Source: an uncultured Veillonella sp. (GTDB lineage: Bacteria > Bacillota > Negativicutes > Veillonellales > Veillonellaceae). From it: 59,040 nucleotides of DNA. The first letter of the stretch is position 1. Each line of letters opens with the position of its first letter. Below, one piece after another: positions 40,716 through 49,818 of this stretch. The stretch covers positions 1 to 59,040 of the forward strand of contig CABSJL010000006.1 of NCBI GenBank assembly GCA_902478055.1. Reading direction: 5' to 3'. A model generated the notes under the pieces. That model had not been told where the DNA came from and made no database searches. It saw nothing but the letters and a program-made list of their open reading frames with translations. The translations under genes and the position numbers were made by a program.

Positions 40716-43700
40716 ATGGGTAAATTAAAAGAATTTAATGGTATTTATTGTGAGTCGGATTATGAATATGCCTTTATTGAATTGTTAAAACGTGAGGGCT
40801 GGAAGTATTTAAGTGGCAAGGCAGTAAAACGATTAAAGAAGACTGATATTTTAATCGTAGATGATTTTGTAGAATTTATATCCTCAACTAATAAAACTTT
40901 GACTTACGATGAGATTCAACAGATTTTTGATACTGTTCGTTTAGTTGGTAGTGAAAGTGATTTTGAAACTCTACATAAGGTATATAATTGGCTTGTAGAT
41001 GGTATACAATTTATTCCTAATGATGGATTGCCTCAAATGGTCAAGTTGATTGATTTTGAACATCCGGAACGAAATATTTTTCGGTTAGTTAATCAGCTTG
41101 AGATAGAGTATACTAGCCAAGGGCAAAAGACCTCTAGAATACCAGATGTTTTGTTATATGTTAATGGGATTCCATTATGTATAACTGAATTAAAGAACCC
41201 TACAGATGCTCGTGCTACTATTTATAATGCATGGGAGCAAATTAATATTCGCTATTGGCGTGATATTCCACACCTTCTGCATTATTGTCCTTTAGCATGT
41301 ATTTCAGATGGTGTAAAAACTAGATTAGGTACTGTACGTACTCCGTATGAACACTTTTATGCGTGGAGACGTGTGAATGATGGAGATGAGATTACTACTT
41401 CACCATTTGCAGAGACAGAAGCAATGATAAAGGGTGTTTATTCACCAAAACGTTTTTTAGAGTTATTCCGAGATTATATATATTTCCAAGATAGTATTTA
41501 TGATGCTGAAGAAGTTGAAATTGTCTGTCGTTATCCTCAATTTTTTGCAACTAGACGTTTGAAACAAAGTATCGTGAAATCGGTTGAAGAGAAGAGTGGT
41601 AAAGGTGGAACATACTTTGGCGCGACTGGTTGTGGAAAAACTTTTACAATGGCGTTTCTAGCGAGACAGTTATCATTAAGATGTACAGATATAGAGGCAA
41701 TTGGATCCCCTACTATCATACTTATTGTCGACCGAGATGAATTACAGAAGCAAGGTGCCAAACTATTTACAAAGAGTAAAGAATTTTTGAATCTTGGTGA
41801 GGTATCGGTTGTTAAAGATCGAGCACATCTTCGCCAAGAATTAGGTGCTCGTCAGAGTGGCGGATTTTATATTTGTACTATTCAGAAGTTCTGTGATAGA
41901 GAAGAGGATAAAATTGGATTAATAAATGATAGACAAAATATTATTTGTTTTTCTGATGAAGCACATCGAACTCAATTAGAACATGCTAAAAAAATCAGAT
42001 TCAGTCACGATACTGACGAGAATATGAAGGCGATGCTTTCAAAACCGTATGCAAAAGTATTAAGAGAAGCCTTTCCACAAGCCACATTTGTTGGATTTAC
42101 AGGGACTCCTATTGCCGAGACCTATCAAACGTTTGGGGACGAAATTGATCGATATACAATGGATCAAGCTGTAGCGGATGGATTGACAGTTTCTATTAAG
42201 TATCATCCTCGTATTGCTAAAGTATTATTTGATACTGAAAAAATAAAAGAAATAGAAGAATATTATAAGAAATGTGCTGATGATGGAGCTACTGTAGAAG
42301 ATATAGTTGCAAGTAAACGTGCTATGAGCTCTATGGAGGTTATATTAGGTGAACCTTCACGATTAGAACGACTTGCAATGGATATACATGATCACTATAC
42401 TGCAGCATGTGATAGTGATCCAGGAAGAATTCAAAAAGCAATGATTGTCTGCTCTAATCGTAAAATAGCATATGATTTACTCACTACTTTTAAAAAGCAA
42501 TATCCAGAGTGGTTTATAGAGAAAAAATCATCTGATGGAACAAAAGCTACAGAAGAAGAACTAAGGTCTTTAGCACCAATGCCTTTTATAGCTATGGTTG
42601 CCAGTGTGGGAAGTAATGACCCAGAGGAAATGTATAATTATCTTGGGGGTGTTAAAAATAATAAACGCTCTGAAATGCTTGATATGGCATTTAAACAAGA
42701 TAAGTCAAATTTTAGAATTGCGATTGTTGTAGATATGTGGATTACAGGCTTTGATGTTCCTACACTTACATATTTATATAATGATAAGCCGTTACAAAAG
42801 CATTTATTAATACAAACTATCAGTCGTGTCAATAGAAAATATCCTGGTAAGGAATTTGGTATGGTTATCGATTATATCGGTATTCGAAATAATATGCGTG
42901 AGGCAATGAAGATATATGGCGGAGATGTATCCGTTGCACCTACTAGTGATGATGTTGAGCAAGCAACAAATGTATTCAGAGATCATCTAGGCATGTTGAA
43001 AGCTCTGTTTGCTGAGTGTGATTTGACAGTATTTATAAATCCTCAATCTGATAGTATAGAACGATATAAGGCGCTTACCAATGCTGCGGAATATATTTTT
43101 AGCTCGACTACATTGTTAAATATTGACGGGATTAGTTCTGTTCAAAAGGTTTCTTTTAAAACGTATTTCTTAAAATTAGTGAAGCGAATGAGAACTGCAT
43201 ATGATATCTGTCAGCCTTCTGGGGAACTTGGTGAAGAAGAGTCTTCCTTGGCTCAATGCTTTATGGCGATTGCTGGACTCGTACGTAAAATGAGTGGGAC
43301 TAGTGATATTGATGCGGATATTATGAATCGCACTGTAGAGAAAATGGTTACTGAAGCTCTACAATATAGCAATGTTGAAAGTGTTCTTGATAATGGTGAG
43401 GAAGAAGACATATTCTCTCCTGAATATTTTGAAAAACTTTCTGATGTGAAGCTCCCAGCTACAAAGTTAGAAGTTTTAATTAAAATGATTCGTAAAGAAA
43501 TCAAAGAATATGGGAAAACTAATAGATTAGCAGCTCAAACCTTCCAAGAAATGATTGAGAAAACTATTGAAGAGTATCATGAGCGTCGTAAAACGTTAAG
43601 TGCAGAAGAAGCTAGTGATGCACAAAAACATGCTGTGAATGATATTATAGCAAGCATTACAAAGCAGGCTTTAGAAATCTTACAACAGTTAAATGAGAGC

Positions 43701-44141
43701 CGTGATAGTTTTAGAAAAATGGGTTTAACTTTTGAAGAAAAAGCATTCTATGATATTCTCATAGCTTTACGTGATCAATATAACTTTGAATATGGTGTGG
43801 ACGAACAGAAGGATGGAGTCATTATTAATAATAAATGTAAGATTTTAGCCCAAAAGGTTAAAGAGATTATTGATACAAAATCCTCCTTTGCTGATTGGTT
43901 AAATAATGAAAATGTGCGTAATCAATTAAAGCTCGATATTAAGATTTGTTTGGTAAAGAATGGTTACCCTCCTCAATATAGTCCTGAAGTTTTTTCTAAG
44001 GTAATGGAACAAGTAGAAAACTTCGAAGAAAACGTGAACTTACCTAATGTTGATAATATCCTACAATTCCATGATAGAAACCTTCGTTATGCTGAATATA
44101 ATAATGTCGGAAGTGTAGCGGATAAGGTCGATAAAGACTAA
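40716..44141 (+). CDS. hsdR: type I restriction-modification system, endonuclease/translocase subunit
   Basis: A 1141-residue motor-nuclease. The PD-(D/E)xK nuclease is at residues ~140-162 (Asp144; Glu158-Leu-Lys160). The helicase has Walker A GATGCGKT (302-309) and DEAH (414-417), then FVGFTGTPI and QTISRVNRKYPGKEFG (motif VI region). A helical C-terminal domain binds HsdM. All motifs are intact, so the system looks active. It starts 11 bases after hsdS. The set hsdM-hsdS-hsdR ends with a terminator 50 bases on. Confidence 0.96.
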   Translation: MGKLKEFNGIYCESDYEYAFIELLKREGWKYLSGKAVKRLKKTDILIVDDFVEFISSTNKTLTYDEIQQIFDTVRLVGSESDFETLHKVYNWLVDGIQFIPNDGLPQMVKLIDFEHPERNIFRLVNQLEIEYTSQGQKTSRIPDVLLYVNGIPLCITELKNPTDARATIYNAWEQINIRYWRDIPHLLHYCPLACISDGVKTRLGTVRTPYEHFYAWRRVNDGDEITTSPFAETEAMIKGVYSPKRFLELFRDYIYFQDSIYDAEEVEIVCRYPQFFATRRLKQSIVKSVEEKSGKGGTYFGATGCGKTFTMAFLARQLSLRCTDIEAIGSPTIILIVDRDELQKQGAKLFTKSKEFLNLGEVSVVKDRAHLRQELGARQSGGFYICTIQKFCDREEDKIGLINDRQNIICFSDEAHRTQLEHAKKIRFSHDTDENMKAMLSKPYAKVLREAFPQATFVGFTGTPIAETYQTFGDEIDRYTMDQAVADGLTVSIKYHPRIAKVLFDTEKIKEIEEYYKKCADDGATVEDIVASKRAMSSMEVILGEPSRLERLAMDIHDHYTAACDSDPGRIQKAMIVCSNRKIAYDLLTTFKKQYPEWFIEKKSSDGTKATEEELRSLAPMPFIAMVASVGSNDPEEMYNYLGGVKNNKRSEMLDMAFKQDKSNFRIAIVVDMWITGFDVPTLTYLYNDKPLQKHLLIQTISRVNRKYPGKEFGMVIDYIGIRNNMREAMKIYGGDVSVAPTSDDVEQATNVFRDHLGMLKALFAECDLTVFINPQSDSIERYKALTNAAEYIFSSTTLLNIDGISSVQKVSFKTYFLKLVKRMRTAYDICQPSGELGEEESSLAQCFMAIAGLVRKMSGTSDIDADIMNRTVEKMVTEALQYSNVESVLDNGEEEDIFSPEYFEKLSDVKLPATKLEVLIKMIRKEIKEYGKTNRLAAQTFQEMIEKTIEEYHERRKTLSAEEASDAQKHAVNDIIASITKQALEILQQLNESRDSFRKMGLTFEEKAFYDILIALRDQYNFEYGVDEQKDGVIINNKCKILAQKVKEIIDTKSSFADWLNNENVRNQLKLDIKICLVKNGYPPQYSPEVFSKVMEQVENFEENVNLPNVDNILQFHDRNLRYAEYNNVGSVADKVDKD

Positions 44142-44193
44142 ATAAATCGTAGTCTTATTAACTGTATATATTATCAAAGTCTTAATAATCACT

Positions 44194-44225
44194 AAAATAG
44201 CAGGGAATAACCCTGCTATTTTTTG
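44194..44225 (+). terminator. terminator of the hsd operon
   Basis: AAAATAGCAGGG-AATAA-CCCTGCTATTTT followed by T residues. Confidence 0.9.
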
Positions 44226-44291
44226 TATGCAAAATATTATGAAGAATGTTACAATAAACACTATATATTCATTTTTAGAAAAGAGGCTATT

Positions 44292-45887
44292 ATGGAACGG
44301 ATTCAAGATCTTGTGTACACGCATGTGCAGGGTGGCCAGTTTAGATGGGTTACTGTCAGCACATTGATGCTCGCATTGGGCACGATATTGCATTTGGTGA
44401 GCCCTAGTGTGGCTGGGGTAACGCCGAACTGGACAATTGCTACGTACTGCGTAGCTATTTTATTGACACGTCCTAGTTTGAGCCAAACATTGGGGATTGG
44501 CCTTGTAGCGGCCCTCATTAACGTATTGACGTCTAAGTCAGCATTTCCTTATGGTAACTTGTTGTCTGAACCAGGTGGTGCGTTGACAGCGGCTCTCGTA
44601 ACACGTGCAATGTTGTCTATGAAGTTCCGTAAAATCGGTGGTTTCGATTTAACGCCAATCGTATCTGGCTTCTTAGCAACAGTTGTATCTGGTGGTATCT
44701 TCGTTACCCTCTTATGGCAAGTGCTTGGTTTGCCTAATAATGTATACATGTACGGCATGTGGCCATTGGTGCTTATCGTAGGTGCTTTGAATGGTGCTAT
44801 TACGCCAATTTTATACATTCCGGCACAACGTCTATTCTCTAAACGCGGCATGTTGCCAAGTGCAGATCAATTGACGTCTGACCATAGTCATATGACGATC
44901 TTGCCTGAGCGCCAAGCTAAAATTTCCATTGAACACGTAAATTACTACCATCCAAAGGCGACTACACCGTCTCTTGAAAACATCAATCTCGACGTACATG
45001 ATGGGGACTTCCTTGTTGTGACTGGTCCTGCTGGTTGTGGTAAAAGTACCCTTTGCATGGCTATGGTAGGGGCGGTACCTAAATTCTACGGCGGCCGTCT
45101 TGAAGGCATGGTCTTTGTAGATGGTAAAGCGACTACGCAAATGGAAATTCCTGAGCTTGCAAACCACATCGGTGTTGTTCTTGCCGACTATGATACGCAA
45201 CTCGTAACGATGACTGTTCGTGAAGAAGTTGCTTTTGCTATGGAAAACCGCGGTTATGACCGTGAAACTATTAAAGCTCGTTCTGAAGAGGTGTTTAAGC
45301 AAGTTGGCCTTGTAGGCTTAGAAGACCGCAAGATTACAAGTTTGTCTGGTGGTCAACGCCAACGTTTGGCAATCGCTTCCGTATTGGCTACGAACCCAAC
45401 AGTTCTTGTGCTTGATGAACCAACAAGCTCCCTCGATCCAGATGGGACTGCAGAATTATATCGCCTCGTAGGTGATTTAAACCAAAAACACGGTATTACT
45501 GTTGTTGTTATCGACCATGATTTGCACGCTGTATTGCCATATGCGAACCGCATGGCTCTCATGGTGGATGGCTCCGTTGCATGTGATGCGGATGTACCAA
45601 CGACGCTTCGTTACATGTACGAACACAATATTCACGTAGATGCATTGCCATCTGTATTCACAACGTACATGGAACTTGAACAAGCTGGCTACCATAGTGA
45701 TGAACCATGGCTCAGCATCGAGTCTGCGATTAAGGGCTTGCACCAAATTGAAATGGCTCACGCTATTCAAAATGAGGTGCATGGTAAAAGCAACTCTCTA
45801 GCTAATCAAACAAATACAGTAGAAAATAAACAGCCAATTCAACGCGTTGATGATGTACAAGGAAAGGACGGTGGCGCTCATGCTTAA
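44292..45887 (+). CDS. ECF transporter: TrpP-like membrane domain fused to ATPase
   Basis: A 531-residue fusion. Residues ~18-190 form five to six membrane helices in the pattern of TrpP-type tryptophan transport proteins (STLMLALGTILHLVSP, later IGLVAALINVLTSKSAFPYG). From about 210 an ECF/ABC ATPase follows: Walker A GPAGCGKST, signature LSGGQRQRLA, Walker B VLVLDEPTSS. Substrate-binding and energy parts are thus in one chain. The start at 44292 has AAAAGAGG upstream. It overlaps the next ATPase gene by 8 bases and heads a three-gene ECF operon. Tryptophan as the substrate is inferred from similarity by eye. Confidence 0.8.
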   Translation: MERIQDLVYTHVQGGQFRWVTVSTLMLALGTILHLVSPSVAGVTPNWTIATYCVAILLTRPSLSQTLGIGLVAALINVLTSKSAFPYGNLLSEPGGALTAALVTRAMLSMKFRKIGGFDLTPIVSGFLATVVSGGIFVTLLWQVLGLPNNVYMYGMWPLVLIVGALNGAITPILYIPAQRLFSKRGMLPSADQLTSDHSHMTILPERQAKISIEHVNYYHPKATTPSLENINLDVHDGDFLVVTGPAGCGKSTLCMAMVGAVPKFYGGRLEGMVFVDGKATTQMEIPELANHIGVVLADYDTQLVTMTVREEVAFAMENRGYDRETIKARSEEVFKQVGLVGLEDRKITSLSGGQRQRLAIASVLATNPTVLVLDEPTSSLDPDGTAELYRLVGDLNQKHGITVVVIDHDLHAVLPYANRMALMVDGSVACDADVPTTLRYMYEHNIHVDALPSVFTTYMELEQAGYHSDEPWLSIESAIKGLHQIEMAHAIQNEVHGKSNSLANQTNTVENKQPIQRVDDVQGKDGGAHA

Positions 45888-46692
45888 GGTTGAAAATATC
45901 CGCTTTGGCTATGTGCCATCCGTAGACATCTTCCGTGATGTGACTTTCACCATCGAAGGCGGAGAATATATTGCCATCGGTGGTCGTAATGGTTGTGGTA
46001 AAACGACGATTACTCGTTTGCTCGTAGGCCTTGAAAAGGCTAGCGAAGGCCGCATGTACTATAATGGCACAGATATTACATCTATGCCACCATCTAAACG
46101 TGGTCAGTTCATTGGCTATGTATTCCAACAACCAGATCGCCAAATGTTTAGACCAACCGTAGCTACAGAGGTTGCTTTCGGTCCTGAGTCTTTGGGACGC
46201 AGTAAATCCGAAGTGAAACAAATCGTCGATGAAGTGTTGGAACGCACAGGTATCGCTCACTTGCGTGATGCATACCCTCCAACATTGCGCCGCGGCGAAA
46301 AACAACGCGTTGCTATCGCTTCTGCACTAGCGATGCAATCTAAAATCCTCATCCTCGACGAACCAACAAGTGGTCAAGATGGTAAGGAAACTAAAGAGTT
46401 GTTAGCGTTATTACGCCAACTCAATCAAGAAGGCATTACAATCCTTCTCATCACACATGATATGGAAATTATGGCTAGTGAATGCAGCCGTGCGCTTATC
46501 ATGGGTAATCAAACAGTTGCCTTTGATGGCAGTCCAGAAGAATTGTTCAAGAAATCTACAGATGAACTGCAAGACCTAGGCCTTACAAAACCGCCAAGTG
46601 TGGAACTTTCACTAGCGGTGCCATCCCTAGGCTATTGCAAATCTATGGATGAATTGAAATCTAAGTTAGTGGCTCAGTTGAGCGGGAAATAG
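45880..46692 (+). CDS. ECF transporter ATPase with unusual signature motif
   Basis: A 270-residue ATPase. Walker A is GGRNGCGKTT, the Q-loop YVFQQPDRQMF is of EcfA type and Walker B is ILILDEPTSGQD. The ABC signature reads LRRGEKQRVA in place of LSGGQxQRVA. In a pair of ATPases one composite site would then be weakened. The start at 45880 overlaps the previous gene. With the fused protein and EcfT it makes the transporter. Confidence 0.88.
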   Translation: MLKVENIRFGYVPSVDIFRDVTFTIEGGEYIAIGGRNGCGKTTITRLLVGLEKASEGRMYYNGTDITSMPPSKRGQFIGYVFQQPDRQMFRPTVATEVAFGPESLGRSKSEVKQIVDEVLERTGIAHLRDAYPPTLRRGEKQRVAIASALAMQSKILILDEPTSGQDGKETKELLALLRQLNQEGITILLITHDMEIMASECSRALIMGNQTVAFDGSPEELFKKSTDELQDLGLTKPPSVELSLAVPSLGYCKSMDELKSKLVAQLSGK

Positions 46693-46701
46693 GAGGGACA
46701 T

Positions 46702-47370
46702 ATGGAACGTTTAGTACCGTTAACAAAAATCTTGATGACCCTCGCTGTATCCGTGTGGGCTATTCTATTGCGCGACTGGCAATCTCTATTGGCCTTGGTC
46801 GTTGTAGAACTTGTCGTGTTATTTGTTGCAGGTTTATTGATCAAACAACGTAAGGCCGTTGTGGCGTTGACTAGCTTTGCCATATTTCTTGGCGTTGTTC
46901 AATTCCTCGGCAGCGGCGATGTAACATCTGCTATCGTATCTGGCTTGCGTATGCTCGCTATGACACTTGTATTCATCTGCTTGTTGGCAACTACAAAATT
47001 ACAAGACCTTACAGCAGCGCTCGTAACACAATGCAAAATTCCTTATGAATATGCATTTATGTTCACTGCTGCACTTCGCTTCGTGCCTGACTTCATCGCT
47101 GAAAGCCATGCTGTACAAGAGGCGCAAGCTTGCCGTGGTTTATCTTTAGAAGGTAACTTCATTAAACGCATCAAATCCTATGCATCTGTTATCCAACCAT
47201 TGCTTTTAAAATCCTTGGGCCGCTCCGAAACAATGGCGCTATCCCTAGAACTACGAGGCTTTGGTGGTCCTACACATAGCTTTGCTGCATCTGTAGGATT
47301 GAAAACTATGGACTATGCTGTGATTGGCGCTTTGATTGTTATTACAGTACTACTATTTGTTATTGTGTAA
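46702..47370 (+). CDS. ecfT: ECF transporter transmembrane protein EcfT
   Basis: A 222-residue membrane protein with about five helices. The coupling motifs are ACRGLSLEG and LSLELRGFGGP, the two Ala-Arg-Gly-type segments that contact the ATPases. It joins S component and ATPases in the inner membrane. The ribosome site AGGAGGGA stands right after the previous stop. It is the last gene of the operon. Confidence 0.92.
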   Translation: MERLVPLTKILMTLAVSVWAILLRDWQSLLALVVVELVVLFVAGLLIKQRKAVVALTSFAIFLGVVQFLGSGDVTSAIVSGLRMLAMTLVFICLLATTKLQDLTAALVTQCKIPYEYAFMFTAALRFVPDFIAESHAVQEAQACRGLSLEGNFIKRIKSYASVIQPLLLKSLGRSETMALSLELRGFGGPTHSFAASVGLKTMDYAVIGALIVITVLLFVIV

Positions 47371-47393
47371 TGGATAAATTAGACAAATTCATA

Positions 47394-47491
47394 GAGTTAA
47401 TTGTGTTATAATTAACTTGAAGAGTATGGGGTGCCTCAATTAGTACACCTGAAAAGACACCTAGAAAGGGCGAAATTTCTAGGTGTCTTTT
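47394..47491 (+). ncRNA. small RNA candidate with terminator
   Basis: TATAAT (47407-47412) lies within a dyad AGTTAAT / ATTAACT. A transcript from about 47420 would end at the strong terminator AAAAGACACCTAGAAA / TTTCTAGGTGTCTTTT (47452-47491), giving about 70 bases without an ORF. No proper -35 is seen. The terminator may instead belong to the ECF operon. Confidence 0.35.
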
Positions 47492-47568
47492 GTTTATCTT
47501 CTGAAAATGTATTTATGATATACTACTAATAGGTAGTAAAGCGTACAAAATATTGCCTACAATATAAC

Positions 47569-47601
47569 AAAAGGACGAGTTGCAGCTCGTCCTTTTTCTT
47601 G
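47569..47601 (+). terminator. second terminator after the ECF operon
   Basis: AAAAGGACGAG-TTGCAG-CTCGTCCTTTTT, 80 bases after the previous terminator. Why two are needed is unclear, unless a small RNA lies between them. Confidence 0.85.
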
Positions 47602-47705
47602 CGTGTTAGCGTTATTTTTATATATTATGTTATATAGATATAATATAGAAATAATTTTAATTTCGGATACCGGATTTTGGATAGCAACTGTTTTGAGGGA
47701 TTCTT

Positions 47706-48206
47706 ATGAGTGAATTAGTAATACGATCAATTACAAAGGATGATATCGCAGCTTGTTTAGATATTTATAATTTCGAAGTTGTGAACGGTGTAGCAACACT
47801 TGATCTTGAGCCGCGTACATTGCCAGAGTGGCAGGCGTGGTATGAGGCTCATCAAACTTCTGAGCACTGCATTTTTGTAGGTCTTATAGATGATGTAGTT
47901 GTAGGCTATGCATCGCTTTCACCATATAGAACAAAGGATGCTTTCAAAAGTACCGTGGAATTATCTATTTATATCCACGAAGAGTATAGAGGTAAGGGCG
48001 TAGCATCTAAGTTGATGGCGCATATTTTAGACCACGCAAAAGAAACGGATACATTACATACGGTGGTGTCTGTTATTACGGCAGGGAATGCAGCTAGTAC
48101 CGCATTACACGAGCGTTTTGGATTTACCTATTGTGGGCTAACACCGCAAGTTGGTTTCAAACATGGTAAATATCAGGATACCGAAACATACGCATTATTG
48201 GTATAA
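47706..48206 (+). CDS. GNAT acetyltransferase, phosphinothricin acetyltransferase-like
   Basis: A 166-residue GNAT protein. IRSITKDDIAACLDIYNFEV at the N-terminus, the acetyl-CoA loop EEYRGKGVASKLM and the ending ALHERFGFTYCGLTPQVGFK are typical of the PAT/YncA branch that acetylates methionine derivatives and similar compounds. TGFxxxGxxxxVGxK in its last part is diagnostic. The ATG has TGAGGGATT upstream. It is a single gene. Confidence 0.88.
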   Translation: MSELVIRSITKDDIAACLDIYNFEVVNGVATLDLEPRTLPEWQAWYEAHQTSEHCIFVGLIDDVVVGYASLSPYRTKDAFKSTVELSIYIHEEYRGKGVASKLMAHILDHAKETDTLHTVVSVITAGNAASTALHERFGFTYCGLTPQVGFKHGKYQDTETYALLV

Positions 48207-48292
48207 TAAAACGTAGATATTAAAATAAAGACTAATCATATACAGATGATAGATAAGGGTTCGCCAAGGGGTAGGGCGAATAGGGTGATTGA

Positions 48293-49156
48293 ATGAACAT
48301 GAAAGATGAACGGCAGTTCGTTGGATACAGTAAGTATCGCAGCCGTCTTGTAGATGGTCATGTGCATACAGAATTGTGTCCACATGGTAGTGGGGATCGA
48401 ACTGCGATGATGATAGAAAAAGCTATTGAGTTGCGTATTGAAAAGGTATGCCTTACAGAGCATGCACCATTGCCAAAGGCTTTTGCAGCTGAATACGGTG
48501 GTGACCAAAAGGCCTATGACACAGCGTCTTTGAAGTTAAACCAAGTTGATACCTACTTAGAGCTAGGTCGTCAATTACAACGTGCTTATGGCACACATAT
48601 CGATATCTCCCTCGGCTTTGAGGTGGATTATATTCCAGGCTTTGAAGCAGATATTCAAGAGTTTCTCGACCGTTATGGTCCGTTGACGGATGATAATATT
48701 TTATCCGTTCACTTTATGGAAGGCGTTAATAATGCCTTTTACTGTTTAGACTATAGCCCTGAAGAATTTGAAAAGGGCTTTGGTCCGTGGATTGAAAAGC
48801 AATATGAGTTGTATTACAAATATTACTCCACAGTGCGCCAAGCCGTACGTGCTGACCTTGGTGAATACACACCAAAACGCATTGGTCATTTTGATTTAAT
48901 TAAGAAATACCAACACCACTTTGGCTTTGAGCGTCACTTGGATCGCCGCAATGCACAGGTGGTAAGCGATATCTTACATATTATGCGCGTACAAGGGCGC
49001 GAACTAGACTACAACATGAGTGGCTTCTTTAAACCAGACTGCCGTGAAATGTATCCAAGCCGCTTTATTCAAGGCATGGCTGCTATCATTGGGGTGCCAT
49101 TCGTACTTGGCTCTGACGCACATAGCATAGCAGATATAGAACGAATTTGGGGCTAG
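48293..49156 (+). CDS. hisJ: histidinol-phosphatase, PHP family
   Basis: A 287-residue PHP-domain phosphatase. VDGHVHTELCPHGSGD gives the first metal ligands, LTEHAPLP the next. GFEVDYIPGFE and HFMEG follow, and VLGSDAHS gives the last. This is the HisJ/HisK pattern (histidinol phosphate to histidinol). Proteins of the family may also act on other phosphates. No strong ribosome site precedes the ATG; GGGTGATTG is the best. A broken hisF-like gene follows 4 bases after the stop. Confidence 0.88.
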   Translation: MNMKDERQFVGYSKYRSRLVDGHVHTELCPHGSGDRTAMMIEKAIELRIEKVCLTEHAPLPKAFAAEYGGDQKAYDTASLKLNQVDTYLELGRQLQRAYGTHIDISLGFEVDYIPGFEADIQEFLDRYGPLTDDNILSVHFMEGVNNAFYCLDYSPEEFEKGFGPWIEKQYELYYKYYSTVRQAVRADLGEYTPKRIGHFDLIKKYQHHFGFERHLDRRNAQVVSDILHIMRVQGRELDYNMSGFFKPDCREMYPSRFIQGMAAIIGVPFVLGSDAHSIADIERIWG

Positions 49157-49160
49157 ATTA

Positions 49161-49571
49161 ATGAGAAAATTGTTGTTTGGTCTCATTATTTTGATTACCC
49201 TAATAACAGTTTTTATAGCTTATATGTTTTATCATGAACCATCATCAGGTGAGTTAGTTGGTCGCAGTGTATCTTTAGAATGAGCAAAAGAAGCGGTAGG
49301 CCATGGTGCAGGTGAGTTATTGGTAACGAGTATCGATAGACATGGCACAGGGCTTGGCTTTGATATTGAATTATATCAAGCTTTAGCCGAGGTTGTGGAT
49401 GTACCTGTAACAGCCTTTGGCGGAGCTGGGAATATACAGCATTTTGTGGATTTATTTACAAAAACAAATGTAACTGGAGCCCTCGCTAGTGCCTTGCTAC
49501 ATAATAAAGTATTAACAATAAAAGATATTAAAAAAGCACTTCACGCAGCAGGCATCGTGGTAAGACAATAG
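49161..49571 (+). pseudogene. hisF-like relic with in-frame stop
   Basis: One frame runs from an ATG at 49161 through a single TGA (49281-49283) to 49571. After the TGA it reads AKEAVGHGAGELLVTSIDRH and then VPVTAFGGAGNIQHF and LHNKVLTIKDIKKALHAAGI, the C-terminal half of HisF. The TGA stands where HisF proteins have Trp (LE-W-AK), so a TGG to TGA change is likely. The first ~30 codons (MRKLLFGLIILITLITVFIA) encode a membrane segment foreign to HisF. The N-terminal half of the barrel is missing. It cannot be active. Confidence 0.75.
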
Positions 49572-49597
49572 ATAATTACTATCAAAATAAAACGCTA

Positions 49598-49633
49598 AAA
49601 GCATTCTCTTATTAACGGAGAATGCTTTTTAAT
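49598..49633 (+). terminator. terminator after the hisF relic
   Basis: AAAAGCATTCTC / GAGAATGCTTTT with a 9-base loop and a T-run. Confidence 0.85.
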
Positions 49634-49740
49634 TATGCTTTTAACTCATAATGTACATTCAAAATGAGAAATCGATAATTGACACTTTTATGTTTAGATA
49701 TACAATAATTATTGTAAGTACTAAAAGTTTAGAGAGCCAA

Positions 49741-49796
49741 TGTGGCATGGATGTGCAAAAGATTTATCAGATATTTTTATATAACACCATGTCACA
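49741..49796 (+). promoter_or_regulatory. dyad in the cstA leader
   Basis: TGTGGCATGG (49741-49750) and CCATGTCACA (49787-49796) form a stem with one G-T-type mismatch position around 36 bases. It ends 7 bases before the ribosome site TTGGAGGTG. It could hide the ribosome site or be a split regulator site. Confidence 0.4.
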
Positions 49797-49818
49797 CAAG
49801 ACAATTGGAGGTGTTTAT

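Noticed and set aside
44417..47370. ABC multidrug exporter reading of the ECF operon
   Set aside because: The Ala-Arg-Gly coupling motifs in the 46702 product and the paired EcfA-type ATPases fit ECF importers.
49281..49283. TGA read as tryptophan or selenocysteine in the hisF-like gene
   Set aside because: Other genes here use TGG for Trp and TGA as stop, the N-terminal half of the protein is missing, and no SECIS-like hairpin was recognised.
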